Shown here: one piece after another, positions 10,964 to 22,631 of the stretch
Position numbering within the stretch: position 1 is the stretch's first letter
Layout of the letters: each line of letters starts with the position of its first letter
NCBI RefSeq assembly: GCF_042186555.1
Contig: NC_133328.1
Coordinates: 355,660,250-355,724,249, forward strand
Direction of reading: 5' to 3'
Length of the DNA: 64,000 nucleotides
From: Aquarana catesbeiana
Taxonomy: Eukaryota; Chordata; Amphibia; Anura; Ranidae
Program-made: the position numbers and the translations under genes
Notes under the pieces: model-generated
Seen by the model: only the letters and a program-made list of their open reading frames with translations
Told to the model about the DNA's origin: nothing
The model's database searches: none

Positions 10964-13146
10964 ATACAAATATTTTTGTGCATGATATATGTATGATTCG
11001 TTTGTGGCATGGATGAAATATTCATACATTTGTTGGATGGCGCTATACCATTTTTGCTTAAATTGTAGTTTTATCTAACACATATGGGAGTGTCATAAGG
11101 TGTGAGCAGCTTGCTTCATAAAAATTAATGTTTTAGTTACAAAATAACAGCGCACAGGTTTGTTACACACATTGGTAATGTGGTATACTCTGAGTGTCTC
11201 AGTCCCTGCTAGCAGTATCTTGTTAAGCTTGTTATACTCACTGTAAAACCTAAGGGGTTAATCCTCTGCATTGTGTGAAAATGCTGTTTAATCCTGTCTT
11301 CTCTGATCCTCCCCTTCTTCCACAGTCCTCAATCCATCTCCTGATAGTACAGAGCATTAGAGGCACTCTGCACATGCTCAGTTTGGTGTGTATTGCGAGA
11401 GATTTTTTTTTTTTTTTAGAGGGTGCATGTGATCGGTACTGGGCCAATCAGTACTGTCCAGACAGAAAATCAGGGGTCATGCAGCTTCATAGGATAGTAA
11501 GAGGAGAATGAAAACTCCTCCTACAAGCTTTAACTAGTGCTCGGCCTGACACTGATAGAAGTCACAAGACTGCTATAGACTGTGGATGAGAAAAGGCATT
11601 TAGCAATTTATATTTACTAAAGTAATTGCATTTCCATGTTCTGTGTACTGTAAGAAACCAGATATAGGAATGCAGGGTCTTGAGTTTAGTAACACTTTAA
11701 GCAGTACATATATAAAAAAATCATATTATGGTATTATAGTGCTATGGAGGCAATGGTGCAGTAAACAGTACAGTAGCAAGAAGATCTCTAATTTGCCAAT
11801 TGAAATATCTCTCCATCTAAAGGCTGCCTAAAAATATATATTTGCACTGTTGGTATATTGATTACAGCTATATACATCATGAGACCCCCCCAGGAGCTTT
11901 TCCTATATAGATGAGGGAGAGTCTTGTTATGATATCAAAGAGAATGTCCTGAAACTTCACAGATATATTTCGGAATTATATCAGTAAATCTTTCCTAGAA
12001 GAGCCTGTCAGAGGACCTACAGGACAACTTATATTACAGCTTGCAGACACACATTATAACGTTCACTTTCAAAAATCCTTTCCATAGGGTAAATTGACTC
12101 CCCTGTGATCATAAAACTTTATTAATATTTGCAGTTAGGGACCATCTGTTTCATTCAGTTTTAGTGCAATCATTAGTCTAATTGATGGTGTTGTGGCAAG
12201 TTGCCTCTTCCCCATAGAGATCTCTCACAATATCAGTAATATCTCTCAACAAGTCAGTACATGTGCACTGGAGTGTAAATGTAATATATAAAGACAAACT
12301 AGCAGAGATTCAGTTAGTGCATTAGGTTACCATCAGCTGATGTCTTTTGTGGCCGATGAAATTGGGGTATTCTGGATGTCATGTTTTACGGCCAGTCAAT
12401 CACCTTCACATTAAAAGTCACTAAGAAACTGCTGTATTAAAAATAGAAAAAAAAAAAAGAAAAGAAACGATGGTCCCCAAATACCCTCCGGGCAATGTCA
12501 CCAGGAAAGAAACAGAAATACAGCACTACAGAGCTAACATACTATCTGCATCAATGCCTAGTGCAGTATAGCAATACTTTATAGTATTACTTTATTAACT
12601 GTACAGGATTTCCTTTTCACTAAATTTGGGAGAGCATGGTGGGAAGAAAGGAGCTATGAGAGTCAAAGAAGTGTCATCAATTCTAAACAAGAATGCAATG
12701 ACCTTTCTTTAAGTTCTGCATTTTAGGATGTGAGCACCCATATTTGGGACTTGCGCCTTTTATTAATCTTTAATTGGAAAGCTCAGTCTGCAGTTAGTCA
12801 GTCTTTCCATTTAACCATACACTTAATATAAAAAAAAACATTGCCCATCTACTACTTGTACTTTTACTACTACTAATAATACTAATAGAATCACTAATTG
12901 TAATATTATCCATTGCACCATTTATATACAACAGAGTTATAAATAGTAAGTTGTACATGCAGGAACGTTAGTATTTACTAATTCATATTTACAACATAAG
13001 TCAATAGGAAATTAAATTAAGTATAAAAGTATATGTGTTGAAGTAGTAGTGTGAGAAATTCAGAGATGTAGCAAGACCTTTGAGAATGATACCAGACCAC
13101 TGAGCACAACACCAGAATGATATGCTCTGCTCTATGCTGGTAATGT
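10964..13146. other. Unassigned, gene-poor stretch
   Basis: No ORF with recognisable domains and no clear transposon ends were seen. There are short A/T runs only (for example 11405-11418 T-rich, 12449-12460 A-rich). Confidence 0.4.
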
Positions 13147-13545
13147 ATGATGATAAGCCTGGCTCTAGGGTAGATTTACTAAGGGCAAATAAGCATGTAA
13201 GTTGGGGTGTAATGTGATAGGTGAATTAAAGTGATATTAAATTGTGATATACGTGATAAGTGATATATTTTTTTTTTATAACAAACATGTTATACTTACC
13301 TGCTATGTCCCGTGATTTAGCACAGAGCAGACCCGATTCTCCTCTTCTGTGGCCCCTCTCTCCTGCCGGGTTCCCCCATAGCAAGCAGTTTGCTATGGGG
13401 CACCCAAGCTCCCAAGCTGCTGCTCCTCGTGTCCATTCACACACACCCCGCATTCTCCTCATTGGCTCACTGGCTGTAATTGACAGTGGGAGTCAATGGC
13501 TACTGCTGTTGTCTCAGCCACTGAGGAGGTAGACACCCGGGAGAG
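13147..13545. repeat. Local segmental duplication, copy 1
   Basis: It starts ATGATGATAAGCCTGG and ends at the left end of the hAT at 13546. It is homologous along its length to 14296-14716, including unique-looking flank sequence and the 5' part of a TTAA MITE (13226 onward). Confidence 0.8.
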
Positions 13546-14295
13546 CAGGGATGGGCGAACGGTTTGGCCAGAGCATAAGTTCGGACCGAACTTTGGTTGT
13601 TCAGATGTTTGGCGAATACCGAACAATATGCAGTGTTCGGGGCAAATTCGAAAGCCGCGGGAACACCGTTAAAGTCTAAGGGACGCTAACATGAAAAATC
13701 AAAAGTGCTAATTTTTACTTTGGGGGTTACCCTTAATATTCATACCAGACACAAAGGGCATGGTAGTGGACTTGGGGGGGAACCCATGCATTTTTTTCAA
13801 TGAGTTTTATCTATATTGCCGAGACCCGACAATTCATTACAGCCGCGATCAGTTTTAAATGACAATTTTTCCTTTAGAAATGTCATTTTGCTGCAGTACT
13901 GTTCTAAACACGGGAAAAATGCCTCCACTTTACAGGCATACTATAGACACCCCCAGGGCACGATATTTAAAGGAATATTTAATTGTTATTGTTTCACTTT
14001 AAGCATTAAAAAAATCACTGCTCCCGAAAAAACGGTTGTTTTAAAGAAAAAAAATTGCATTGATACATGTCCCCTGGGGCAGGACCCAGGTCCCCAAACA
14101 CTTTTGTATGACAATAACTAGCATATAAGCCTTTAAAATGAGTACTTTTGGTTTTTCATGTTAGTGTCCCATAGACTTTAACGGTGTTCTGCAGGTTTGG
14201 AATTTGCTGTGAACACCACATAATGTTCGTTGTTCGCCGAACAGCCAAAGTTCGGCCCGAACTTATGCTCGGGCCGAACCGTTCGCCCATCCCTA
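13546..14295. mobile_element. Non-autonomous hAT element (750 bp)
   Basis: The ends are complementary: CAGGGATGGGCGAACGG on the left and CCGTTCGCCCATCCCTA on the right, extended by further GTTCGG/CCGAAC-rich inverted sequence. Internal blocks (TTTAAAATGAGTACTTTTGG, CCCATAGACTTTAACGGTGTT) match the outer arms of the foldback hAT at 23186-25886. No coding sequence is present. No target duplication is seen, because the right side abuts duplication copy 2 directly. Confidence 0.75.
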
Positions 14296-14716
14296 ATGAT
14301 GATAAGTCTGGTTCTAGGGTTACTTTACTAAGGGAAAAATAGGCATGTAAGTTGGGCTGTATTGTGATAGGTGAATTAAAGTGATATTAAATTGTGATAT
14401 AAATGATAAGTAATATATTTTTTTTATAACAAACATGTTATACTTACCTGCTCTGTGCAGTGATTTTGCACAGAGCAGCCCCGGTCCTCCTCTTCTGTGC
14501 TCCCTGCATGCTCTCCTGGCACCTCACTCCTCACTCCTGCCAGGTTCCCCCATAGCAAGCAGTTTGCTATGGGGGCACCCAAGCTGCTGCTCCTTGTATC
14601 CATTCACACACGCCCCCGCATTCTCCTCATTGGCTCACCGGCTGTGATTGACAGTAGTGGGAGTCAATGGGTACTGCTGCTGTCTCAGCCACTGAGGAGG
14701 TAGAGACCCAGGGGAG
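14296..14716. repeat. Local segmental duplication, copy 2
   Basis: This is the second copy of 13147-13545. It begins exactly where the hAT ends and runs past copy 1's end point into TTAA-MITE sequence. Confidence 0.8.
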
Positions 14717-14857
14717 CTGAGGCTCTCATGCACATCGCTGGATCAAGAGGGGGCTCAAGTAGGTATTGGGGGGGGTCTGCTGCACACAGATGGTGTTTTA
14801 CCTTTATGCATAGCATGCATGAAGGTACAAAACCTTGAGCCTTTAAAACTACTTTAA
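14376..14857. mobile_element. TTAA-flanked MITE
   Basis: TTAAAGTGATATTAAA on the left and ACTACTTTAA on the right give short inverted ends flanked by TTAA, the piggyBac/Kolobok target signature. The interior is GC-rich with CAAGCAGTTTGCTATGGGG. A 5' portion of a second copy is at 13226-13545. Confidence 0.55.
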
Positions 14858-14974
14858 ATGATAGCATAAGACATTTCTAATTTGGCAATAACAGAGGGAA
14901 TATGTGGATGGTATGGCATATTTTGCTTGTTTAATAGGGAAGGACATACATTTAGAATCTGTATCTAATAGGTC

Positions 14975-15840
14975 TTAAATGTACTTGATGCATCTCATTT
15001 TCCATACAGAGTATATTTTAGTAGAAATGCCCTGAGGGAAGTATGGGATGGAATGGAAGGGAAAGAGCGGGGTGATAGGTTCAGGGGAGGGTGACAGCTT
15101 TTTTATTTTATTCCGTGTTATCAATGTATCACTTAATACAAGATTAGATTTGAGTAATTTGGGTAGGATGAATAGAGGAGAGTGTAAAATCCATGACAAG
15201 GACCAGGGTTATGCTAATTAGGATTCCAGAGTGTAGTTCATAAAATGAGATTAACCTATCCAATTTCTGAGGTAATGGAAGATAGATGTCAGATTGTAGA
15301 AGCTAATGTCAAGGAAGTTCATGTCCATCTCGGTTTTCAGATGAGTTGGATGGTACACGCTTTGCATGTTTTTTTCTCTTTCCAAAAAAAGTTTGTAAAA
15401 GTGTGATTACGTTTATTTATATCAGAATGTTTGAGGAGAAAAAGGAGTGTTTACAATGGGATAGAGCAGTTTGTAAAAGCAGATTACCCTTGCCACCTGT
15501 GATGAGTACATGGAAATAATAAGATTTAAAAAATGGGTCCTACAAATCCCATATGTGTTTAAACCTTCCTCAGACAGCTCAATTTAATGCTGTCAAAGGC
15601 CCTCTTGGCATTCGGGGTCACTTTGGTCATTCAGACGAGAGAGAGGCATTTGACAATCTATGATATTCGAGGACAGTAATGAATTTTCTGATATTCAATA
15701 CTGGGGTTCTGTCACCTATCTGTTCGGTACCTATTATTTTAGGCAAAATAGAGGCTAGTCTTTCCACTATGATTTTGGATAGGAATTTTATGTGTTGATT
15801 GAGTAAATATATTGGATGTTATGATGCTGGGTTTAGAGCA
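14975..15840 (-). pseudogene. Highly degraded L1 ORF2 fragment
   Basis: Read on the - strand from about 15830 downward, scattered frames give L1-like blocks. There is an RT N-terminal block (LLNQHIKFLSKIIVERL... IGTEQIG...NIRKFI), a RAFDSI-like trace near 15590 and, near 14975-15199, the later ORF2 block resembling LHSPLFILPKLLKSN...SPSPEPITPLF. Frames change repeatedly and several stops occur. This is an old remnant. Confidence 0.55.
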
Positions 15841-16097
15841 GCTTTATTTTTTGATAGGACTTTAAAGCTGACCTCCATGTTTAGTGATTTAGTAAAGTTG
15901 AAATAGTTTGTTTGGACCAGATTAAACTTCATTAACACATGGAGATTAGCTATAATAATTGCCTCTTTACCCGTAGGCATGTTTTATGGGTATTCATGCT
16001 GTTACATAGCATTTCTAAAAGCATACCAGGTTATTTTATGAGAATTTTATAATTCATTAGGGCCCTTTCACACTAATGCACTTTTGATGCACTTTTA
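15841..16097. other. Flank of Harbinger copy 1
   Basis: No gene seen. The last 40 bp and the sequence after 26112 look like one interrupted repeat (GGGCCCTTTCACACTAATGC ... CTTAAGGGCCCTATC). Confidence 0.35.
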
Positions 16098-16650
16098 TGC
16101 CCCATACACACGATCGGACATTGATCGGACATTCCGGCAACAAAATCCTAGGATTTTTTCCGACGGATGTTGGCTCAAACTTGTTTTGCGTACACACGGT
16201 CGTACAAAGTTGTCGGAATTTCCAGTCGCCAACCATGCGGTCACGTACACCATGTACGACGAGACTAGAAAAGGCCAGTTCAGAACCAAGCGCGGCACCC
16301 TTTGGGCTCCTTTTGCTAATCTCATGTTAGTAAAAGTTTGAGAGACGATTCGCGCTTTTTCAGACTCGTGGTTTTCAGATGGTTTTCTGCGGTTCAGTTT
16401 GTGCTTGTGGGTTTGTATCTGCTCTTCAGTGCGCGCAAGCAAGCTACGCGTGACTTTAATTAGTCATTGTGTTCTTGATCGTTCGTTACTGTTTTTCAGA
16501 TCACTCTTCACAGGCCTTGCTATTCTTCAGTGCGTTCTGTTACTTTGTTCTGAGCAGCCGACCGTTTTCTAGCCATGTTGCGTATACGTACTCCTCGTAG
16601 AGTTCGTGCTGTGTGGGGGCTTGGTGTTGGGGTCCTGACCTTGACAGTCC

Positions 16651-18737
16651 ATGAACAGGGTGGGGAGGAGTTCATGGACCAAGAATTGGTTGCTTCAGCG
16701 TGACCAGTTCTGTCATATGCCTTTGCTCCGTGTGATCCGTGAGAATAATCCTGATGATTTCAGGAACTTTCTCAGGATGACGGACCCCGTATTTCACCGT
16801 TTGTTGGCTACGCTGACCCCCTATATCAGCAGGCAGGATACCTGCATGAGGCAAGCCATCACTCCGGAGCAGAGGCTCGTCACTACCCTGCGGTACTTGG
16901 CGACAGGGAGAAGCCTGCAGGACTTGAAGTTTTCGACAGGCATCTCCCCCCAGGCTCTGGGGATCATTATCCCAGAGACCTGTTCTGCCATCATACAGGT
17001 CCTGCAGAAGGAGTATATGAAGGTAAAATTTATCCTTTAATATCACATTTTATTGTATTGAATGTTTGCTAATATATTGCATTTCTTTCCTCATTCCCTA
17101 ATTACCATGATTGTAATATGCTGTGAATGTCCCCTTTGTTCTCATGCATGCTGGATTTTTATGTAATTTTTTTTTTTGTCTTTTATACATATTTGCCTTC
17201 ACTTACCTCCCCACCATGTTCTCATGGCCTATATTCACCTCATGTAGTCACTTAACAATGTATTTTATCAGCTCCATAGTAGTGCTTTACCCCAAACACC
17301 CCCTAAAATGTTTAGAAATTTGATTTGTGCTTTAAATTCAGGCAGAGTGCCAGAGGCTTTTTTGGGGGGGTTCACAAATCATTTGGAACCCTCCTTCCCC
17401 CCCAACTGCTAAGTCAGCTGATACGAATTCTCTATCTATCCTCAATCATCTATCTGCTGACTTTGCCAAACCCATACACGCTATACCCATCTCTTTTGTG
17501 GTCAGATTTATGGATGAATTCCCCAAAGCATGTAGTGCAAGGGCCTGCCTGTATACTTTCAAATGGTACTGTTTAAAGTTTTTGGATCCTATTATTATCT
17601 TGATAGGTAATAGCAGAATGTCCAAATGTGCTCAAATGTGTACAGTGTGTATTTATATCTTTGCATTATGACACTTCTTACCTGTCCAGTGGGCTGCCAA
17701 TAGTGTAACTAAGGAGGGGCTGTTCCAAGTAATACCCATTATTTAGGCATTCATCTCTCAATGAAGTGAAGAGGGTTACCTGTCCAAGATTCCCCCCCCC
17801 CTATAATGTTAGAATTGGCCCATGGGGGGGGGGGGTATGATAGGTGTACCTTATACTTTGGTGTTGTAAAATTCCCCATAATAAATGTTATCTGGATGTT
17901 GGCCAAGAAGGTTTGTGTCTAATCTGCTTTCCATGTTTATGTGCAAAAATACTCATTTTTGTTTTTTTTCCTCAACAGTTTCCTTCCACGCCACAGGAAT
18001 GGCAGACTGTGGCCTCCCACTTTGCCCAGTGGTGGGACTTTACTAACTGCGGAGGGGCAATTGATGGGAAACACGTCCACATCGTCCCACCACCCAACTC
18101 GGGGTCATACTATTATAATTACAAGGGGTTTAATAGTATTGTGATGTTAGCGGTGGTGTCGGCTAATTACGACTTCCTGTATGTGGACGTGGGGAAGAAT
18201 GGCTGGATGTCCGATGGTGGAGCCATCGCCCAGACGGAGTTTTACAGGCGTCTCCAGAATGGAAGCTTGGACTTGCCACCTCCAGAAGATAATGTGGAAG
18301 GACTCCCATTCGTCTTTGTTGCTGATGAAGCATTTGCGCTGGGGGACCATCTTATGTGGCCATTCCCGATGAGGACCCTCACCCCAGAACAGAGGGTTTT
18401 TAATTACCGGCTGGCCAGAGCCAGAAGAGTGGTGGAGAACACATTTGGAATCATGGCCAGCCGGTTCCGCCTATTTCTGACACCCATCCATATGGCGGAG
18501 TATAAACTTAGTCATATAATCCTGGCGTGCTGTGTTCTACATAACTTTTTACGCCAACATTCTGCCAACTATGCTGGCTCAGTTGGGCCTGAGGCCGGAA
18601 TTCTACATGAAACAACCCTGAAGGCTCTTGAAAGTGGCCGTCCTGGCTGGTCCTCCCTGAGTGCCCATGATGTCCGGTTAAGATACCTTGAGTTCTTTGC
18701 GGGTAGGGGGGCCATCAATATGCCAGCAAATTTGTGA
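16651..18737 (+). CDS. Harbinger DDE transposase (HARBI1-like nuclease), two exons
   Basis: Exons 16651-17022 and 17979-18737, phase-0 intron (AAG|GTAAAA ... CTCAACAG|TTT), giving 375 residues. Exon 1 carries the N-terminal helical part (MTDPVFHRLLATLTPYISRQ...). Exon 2 is the DDE_Tnp_4-type nuclease: first Asp in CGGAIDGKHVH, a SDGG block, second catalytic Asp in VADEAF, and Glu in RRVVENTFGIMASRFR. Length suits HARBI1-family proteins. An upstream ATG at 16575 begins a frame that copy 2 keeps open into this one; copy 1 lacks 8 nt before 16651, so I start at the first in-frame Met, 16651. No stop or frameshift is seen, so this copy may still encode a protein. In the family, the transposase cuts DNA and needs the Myb-like partner for nuclear import and DNA binding. 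Confidence 0.85.
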
Positions 18738-18881
18738 AGAAAAAAGCAAATCTTTGTTGACATTTACTGCTTGTGTTTGTTTTAGCTGACCCTGACAGAA
18801 ATGTGGGGAGTCCTGAAAATGGCGTGATTGTGTAACCTTATACAAAGCACTGTTGAGTGTTATTTACTAAAGGCAAAGACA

Positions 18882-18925
18882 CTTTGCACTACAAGTGCAC
18901 CTGAAACTGCACTTGTAGTGCAAAG
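18882..18925. repeat. Perfect 18-bp hairpin 3' of transposase
   Basis: CTTTGCACTACAAGTGCA (18882-18899) pairs with 18908-18925. Imperfect pairing extends outward for about 20 bp. A related hairpin with a larger loop lies at about 63745-63805 in Harbinger copy 2, so it belongs to the element. Confidence 0.8.
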
Positions 18926-19300
18926 AGGATTTGCCCTTAGGAACTAACCCCCATTGTCACAGAAAACAGCAATTACATCACCACAAAAGTGTTGTAGCGT
19001 TGAGACAATAATCCACACCTTCTTGATTAACAATCTTTTTAATCCCTGCACAATCACATGTGCATTTAGAAAAGGTTTTTAAAACAAACCAACATGTTTG
19101 TTGTATAACAATTTTTGGGGGGCATTATAAAAAATATAAATGTCCATTTAAGATAAAACAGGCATGTGTAAAACCAACAAGCAAGACACAAATCTTGAAC
19201 TTACAAAGTTCACATTTGGTAGAACTTGAAGGCAATATCAGACATGTGTATTTAGGAACTGTGTTTGATATTGCGTTCAGATGGGGTGAAGTCACCCCAG

Positions 19301-19524
19301 GAAAAGCCAAATTTGGAAGATGCACACAAATTTACCAATGTCAACATGTGCTAGCTGCCATCACGGGGGATCAAGGGACGTGTTTTGGGGGAGAAACCCC
19401 TTCCTCTCGGCTACTTTATTATTGAGGAAGGGGTTGCACCCCCCAAAACGCGTCCATTGATCTCCCGTGATGGCAGATAGCACATGTTGGCACACTGTGT
19501 GCATCCTCCAAATTTGGCTTTTCT
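19301..19524. repeat. Snapback repeat, arms about 100 bp
   Basis: Left arm 19301-19402 (GAAAAGCCAAATTTGG ... GAAACCCCTTCCTC) and right arm 19424-19524 are imperfect complements around CGGCTACTTTATTATT. It looks like a small foldback MITE inside the Harbinger, between the transposase and the Myb-like gene. Confidence 0.75.
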
Positions 19525-19587
19525 AAAAATCGCTAAAACATTTTTAACATTGTAGCACACAAAAAAACAAAGTGTTTTGGAGGGATT

Positions 19588-20898
19588 TTAAACTCGCCCC
19601 AAAACATCAATGATGTTTTTATTTTTTTGAATAACATCATTGATGTTTTTCTTGAGGTTTTCCAGTTGTAAATTACACCCCATGATCTCCCCGATCAGGA
19701 TCTGGGCACTTTCTGATGTGAAACGATCTGGATCCACAACATCACGATCACCTAAAAAGAGAGAAACCAAACAAAAACAGGTATCAAAAATATGCCGGCA
19801 TCCATCTCTTACCTGAGCCTGTGGTCGCAGACACTCACCTGTTGTGGTGACTGTTTCCACCATGTCTTCTTCCTCCTGCACTTCTCAGGTTGGGGGTATT
19901 TCCCCTTCTTCCAGAGGGGGGGGGTCTGTGGTCTCCTCAGATGAGGGGTGTCCTCTGAGTCTTTTCTCCCCTATGTAAAACAAAAATGGTATACTTAGCA
20001 CACAGATATTTGATGGCAGAACTATAAATAGGAAACATTCCTTGGAAGTGGGGTACAATTGTCTATTTTGGCGGAGTTCCAAAATGGAGCATTTTCAGTG
20101 TCCTTTGTCAAGCTGCAATACTTTACCTGTTTTGTACAAGCTTCACAGATGGAGACCCCCCCTATAGTATACACTGGAGCACCTGTGTGGCCCCCCTAAT
20201 AAAAATGGTGTTCAGGGGTCCCACACTAGTGCCCAGTGTCCAGATGTGAAAACCGCTGCTCAGTGTCCTCTCCTTACACAGAATCTAGTTTGCATTTCAT
20301 TCCAGTAACAAAGCCATCTACACAACCAAATTAGTTTCATACACGTAGGGCGTAAAAAATGTGCCCAAATGCATATGGCCAAAACAATGGTGTTTTATAG
20401 GCCGAAAGAAAAATTTTGATACGAACGAATAATGTGCCCATGAACCAGAAAGTTGCCATTTTAAAATGTACACTTGTAAGAAAAGCACATGGAGCAGCAC
20501 GAACGTAATAAACACAAAAAGAATAGGAACACAGCACAACTACTTTTTTGCAGCACTCTCCGGATCCTTCTGTACTGCTTGTGTTTTCTTAATTTGAGGT
20601 CCGACCACTGTTTAATGAGCTGATCTTTCGATCGTCGTACCCCGAAATGCCGGTGCAGACTTTTGACCACTTTCGCGATGATCTTGGCCTTTCGGACATT
20701 GGGGTTGGGGTAAGGCCCATACTTCCCATCATAGTCGGCCTTCTTCAAGATGTCGACCATCTCCAACATCTCCCCAAAGGACATATTTGAGGCCTTAAAT
20801 CTCCTTCTGGATCGGGACGTTTCTGGCTCCGGGCTTTCCTCCTCCTCCTCCTCCTCCTCGTTCCTGTAATTAGCACGCACCTGCTGTGTATCCGCCAT
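19588..20898 (-). CDS. Harbinger-encoded Myb/SANT-like DNA-binding protein, three exons, one in-frame TGA
   Basis: On the - strand exons run 20898-20544, 19970-19839 and 19751-19588, joined by GT...AG introns with matching phases (651 nt, 216 residues). Exon 1 has an acidic run (EEEEEEEESPEPE) and an Arg-rich SRSRRRFK segment. The Myb/SANT-like helices follow (KKADYDGKYGPYPNPNVRKAKIIAKVVKSLHRHFGVRRSKDQLIKQWSDLKLRKHKQ, residues about 55-112). Exon 3 ends in a coiled-coil-like tail (LEEIMGCNLQLENLKKNINDVIQ type). A TGA at 19887-19885 interrupts exon 2, so this copy is probably inactive. In Harbingers such a protein binds subterminal DNA and brings the transposase to the nucleus. It lies head-to-head with the MADF gene. 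Confidence 0.7.
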
Positions 20899-21075
20899 GT
20901 GCTCTTCCCCCACTGCGCAGAATGAATAGGGGCGGGGAATAGACTAGAAAGAACGTCAGGGGTGGGCGGAGTTACACGCATGCGCAGTGTGTATAAAGCG
21001 TAACACGCGTGCGTATTACGTATGATCTGTGAGCGGAGGAAGGAGCATCGGAGGCGCCGATCATGATAACGAAGG
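20899..21075. promoter_or_regulatory. Divergent promoter between Myb-like and MADF genes
   Basis: A 290-bp gap separates the two start codons. It contains GGGGCGGGG (about 20931), GGGTGGGCGG, a GCATGCGCAGTG motif (about 20978) of NRF1-site form, a second TGCGCAG near 20914, and TATAAAG at about 20990. A splice donor-like GAAG|GTAAGATC at about 21071-21080, paired with TTGCAG before the MADF start, suggests a 5' UTR intron. Assignment is by motif only. Confidence 0.5.
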
Positions 21076-21188
21076 TAAGATCTAAACTTGGGCCTATACA
21101 GCTTGGAAATTGAAGCCTATATTGTAACAAGATTAGGAGAGTTTGGCCTGACCTTAGGGTTTGTCTTGTGTTGTGTCTTGCAGACAAA

Positions 21189-22373
21189 ATGGATGGCTTC
21201 AATGACCACAAATTCCTCCCCCTGTTCATAGACAAATACAGGGAGCTGCCCTGTCTGTGGCAAGTGAGACATCCCCATTATAATAATAAACAAAAGAGGC
21301 AGGCAGCGCTGGAGAAACTGCTGGAGTTGGTGAAGCCGGTGGTCCCCACAGCAACCATCCCCTATTTAAAAGTCAAAATTGGTGGCCTGAGGAGCACTTA
21401 TCTTAGGGAGCGCAAGAAGGTCACGGATTCCCAGAAATCCGGAGCTGCAGCAGATGACGTTTATGTCCCCAGGCTATGGTACTATGAGAGACTGCGATTT
21501 CTGTCAGACCACACTGAAGTCAGGGAATCCCTCTCTACTCTTCCTTCCACTCTTCCTTCCACCCCAGATGAGACTTCCGATGTCCAACCTGGGCCTTCCA
21601 GCCAGGAAGAAGTGGAGGAGCCCAGCTGGAGTCAGGTATAGCATTCTTCAACAGATTTCTGGTCAATAAAGAAATGATCTTTACTAGATGTTATTAATGA
21701 TCACTAATTGCTGATTGAAAAAAGTGTTTTACATATCAATAGTGGGCAAAAATAATTGGGACAAGAATGAATGCTGGGCTCAGAAGGATAGTCTGTTATA
21801 TTTGTTAACATTCAATTTGCAACAGTCAGGAGGTGACAATTGTGTGTGATTGATGAATAAAAAACTAAAACTATGTCCCTTTTTAATACACAGGAAGACC
21901 TCAGCCAGGAGGAGGCTGTGGAATGTGGCAGCCAGGAGGAGGCGGGGGTTAGTGTCAGCCAGGAGGAGGCGGAGCTAAGTGTCAGCCAGGAGAAGCCTGG
22001 GACAAGTCGCAGCCTGACCGAATCGCAGGTTCCTCCCCTCCGCCTTCCATACAAAAGAGCGAGGAAGGCAACTCACATGCAGGATTCTGCACTCAGGCTC
22101 ATTCAGGAGGCTTCTGCGTCCCTCTGAGCCTTACCCACTCCTGAAGAGGCCTTTGCCTGCATGGCTGCCACCAAGCTGCAGGCCATGCAGGAGGGTCAAC
22201 GCCTCATGTGTGAGCAACTTATGTATAAAGTCCTAACTAAAGGAGTGAGTGGCGAAATCACACCCAAGACCAACGTGATTGAGTTGGACCATCCTCCTCC
22301 TCCTCCTGCTGCCACAACTCCACCACCACAGCCACAGCGTGGAAGGAAGCGTGGAAAGAAGACAAGAGAGTGA
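21189..22373 (+). CDS. Harbinger-encoded MADF-domain protein, two exons, one in-frame TGA
   Basis: Exons 21189-21635 and 21894-22373 (CAG|GTATAG ... ACACAG|GAAG, phase 0) give 308 codons with a TGA at 22125-22127. The first 110 residues are a MADF (Myb/SANT-related) domain: FLPLFIDKYRELPCLWQVRHPHYNNKQKR at the start, then VKIGGLRSTYLRERKKV and LWYYERLRFLSDH. Exon 2 contains four or five SQEE repeats. After the TGA come a helical tail (FACMAATKLQAMQEGQRL) and a basic end (RGRKRGKKTRE). AATAAA lies at about 22627. The start is chosen because it opens the domain six bases after an acceptor-like CAG. Its role in transposition is unknown; by analogy it could bind element DNA alongside the Myb-like protein. 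Confidence 0.7.
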
Positions 22374-22560
22374 TGACCCTGGGTTCAGTCTGGTCTGACA
22401 AAAGCTGCAGTCTCTTGTATGACCACAGCCTGGGGACACAGATGTCATCTGCTGCTTTCCGGATCTCTGGGACTTCTGGACCAGACTGCACTCCCTTAGA
22501 TAAGGACTCCTCAGGCCACCAATTTTGCTTGAAAATAGTTGATGTGTGCCCTGGGGGTCC
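22345..22560 (-). repeat. Inverted partial copy of MADF exon 1, overlapping the gene's own 3' end
   Basis: The complement of 22345-22560 resembles 21350-21555. It encodes IGGLRSPYLRE...KSQRSGKQQM and the TLPSTLPST-like codons, which parallel IGGLRSTYLRE...SQKSGAAADD. The two lie in opposite orientation within one transcription unit. The last codons of MADF exon 2 (basic tail) fall inside this antisense copy. Confidence 0.75.
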
Positions 22561-22624
22561 AAGGCTTCACCCATTTCTGCTGTTTCTCCAGTGCTGCCTC
22601 CCTCTTTGTTTAGTTGTGAGCCCT

Positions 22625-22631
22625 TAATAAA
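22625..22631 (+). terminator. Polyadenylation signal of MADF gene
   Basis: AATAAA about 255 bp after the MADF stop codon, followed by a T/G-rich stretch. Confidence 0.5.
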
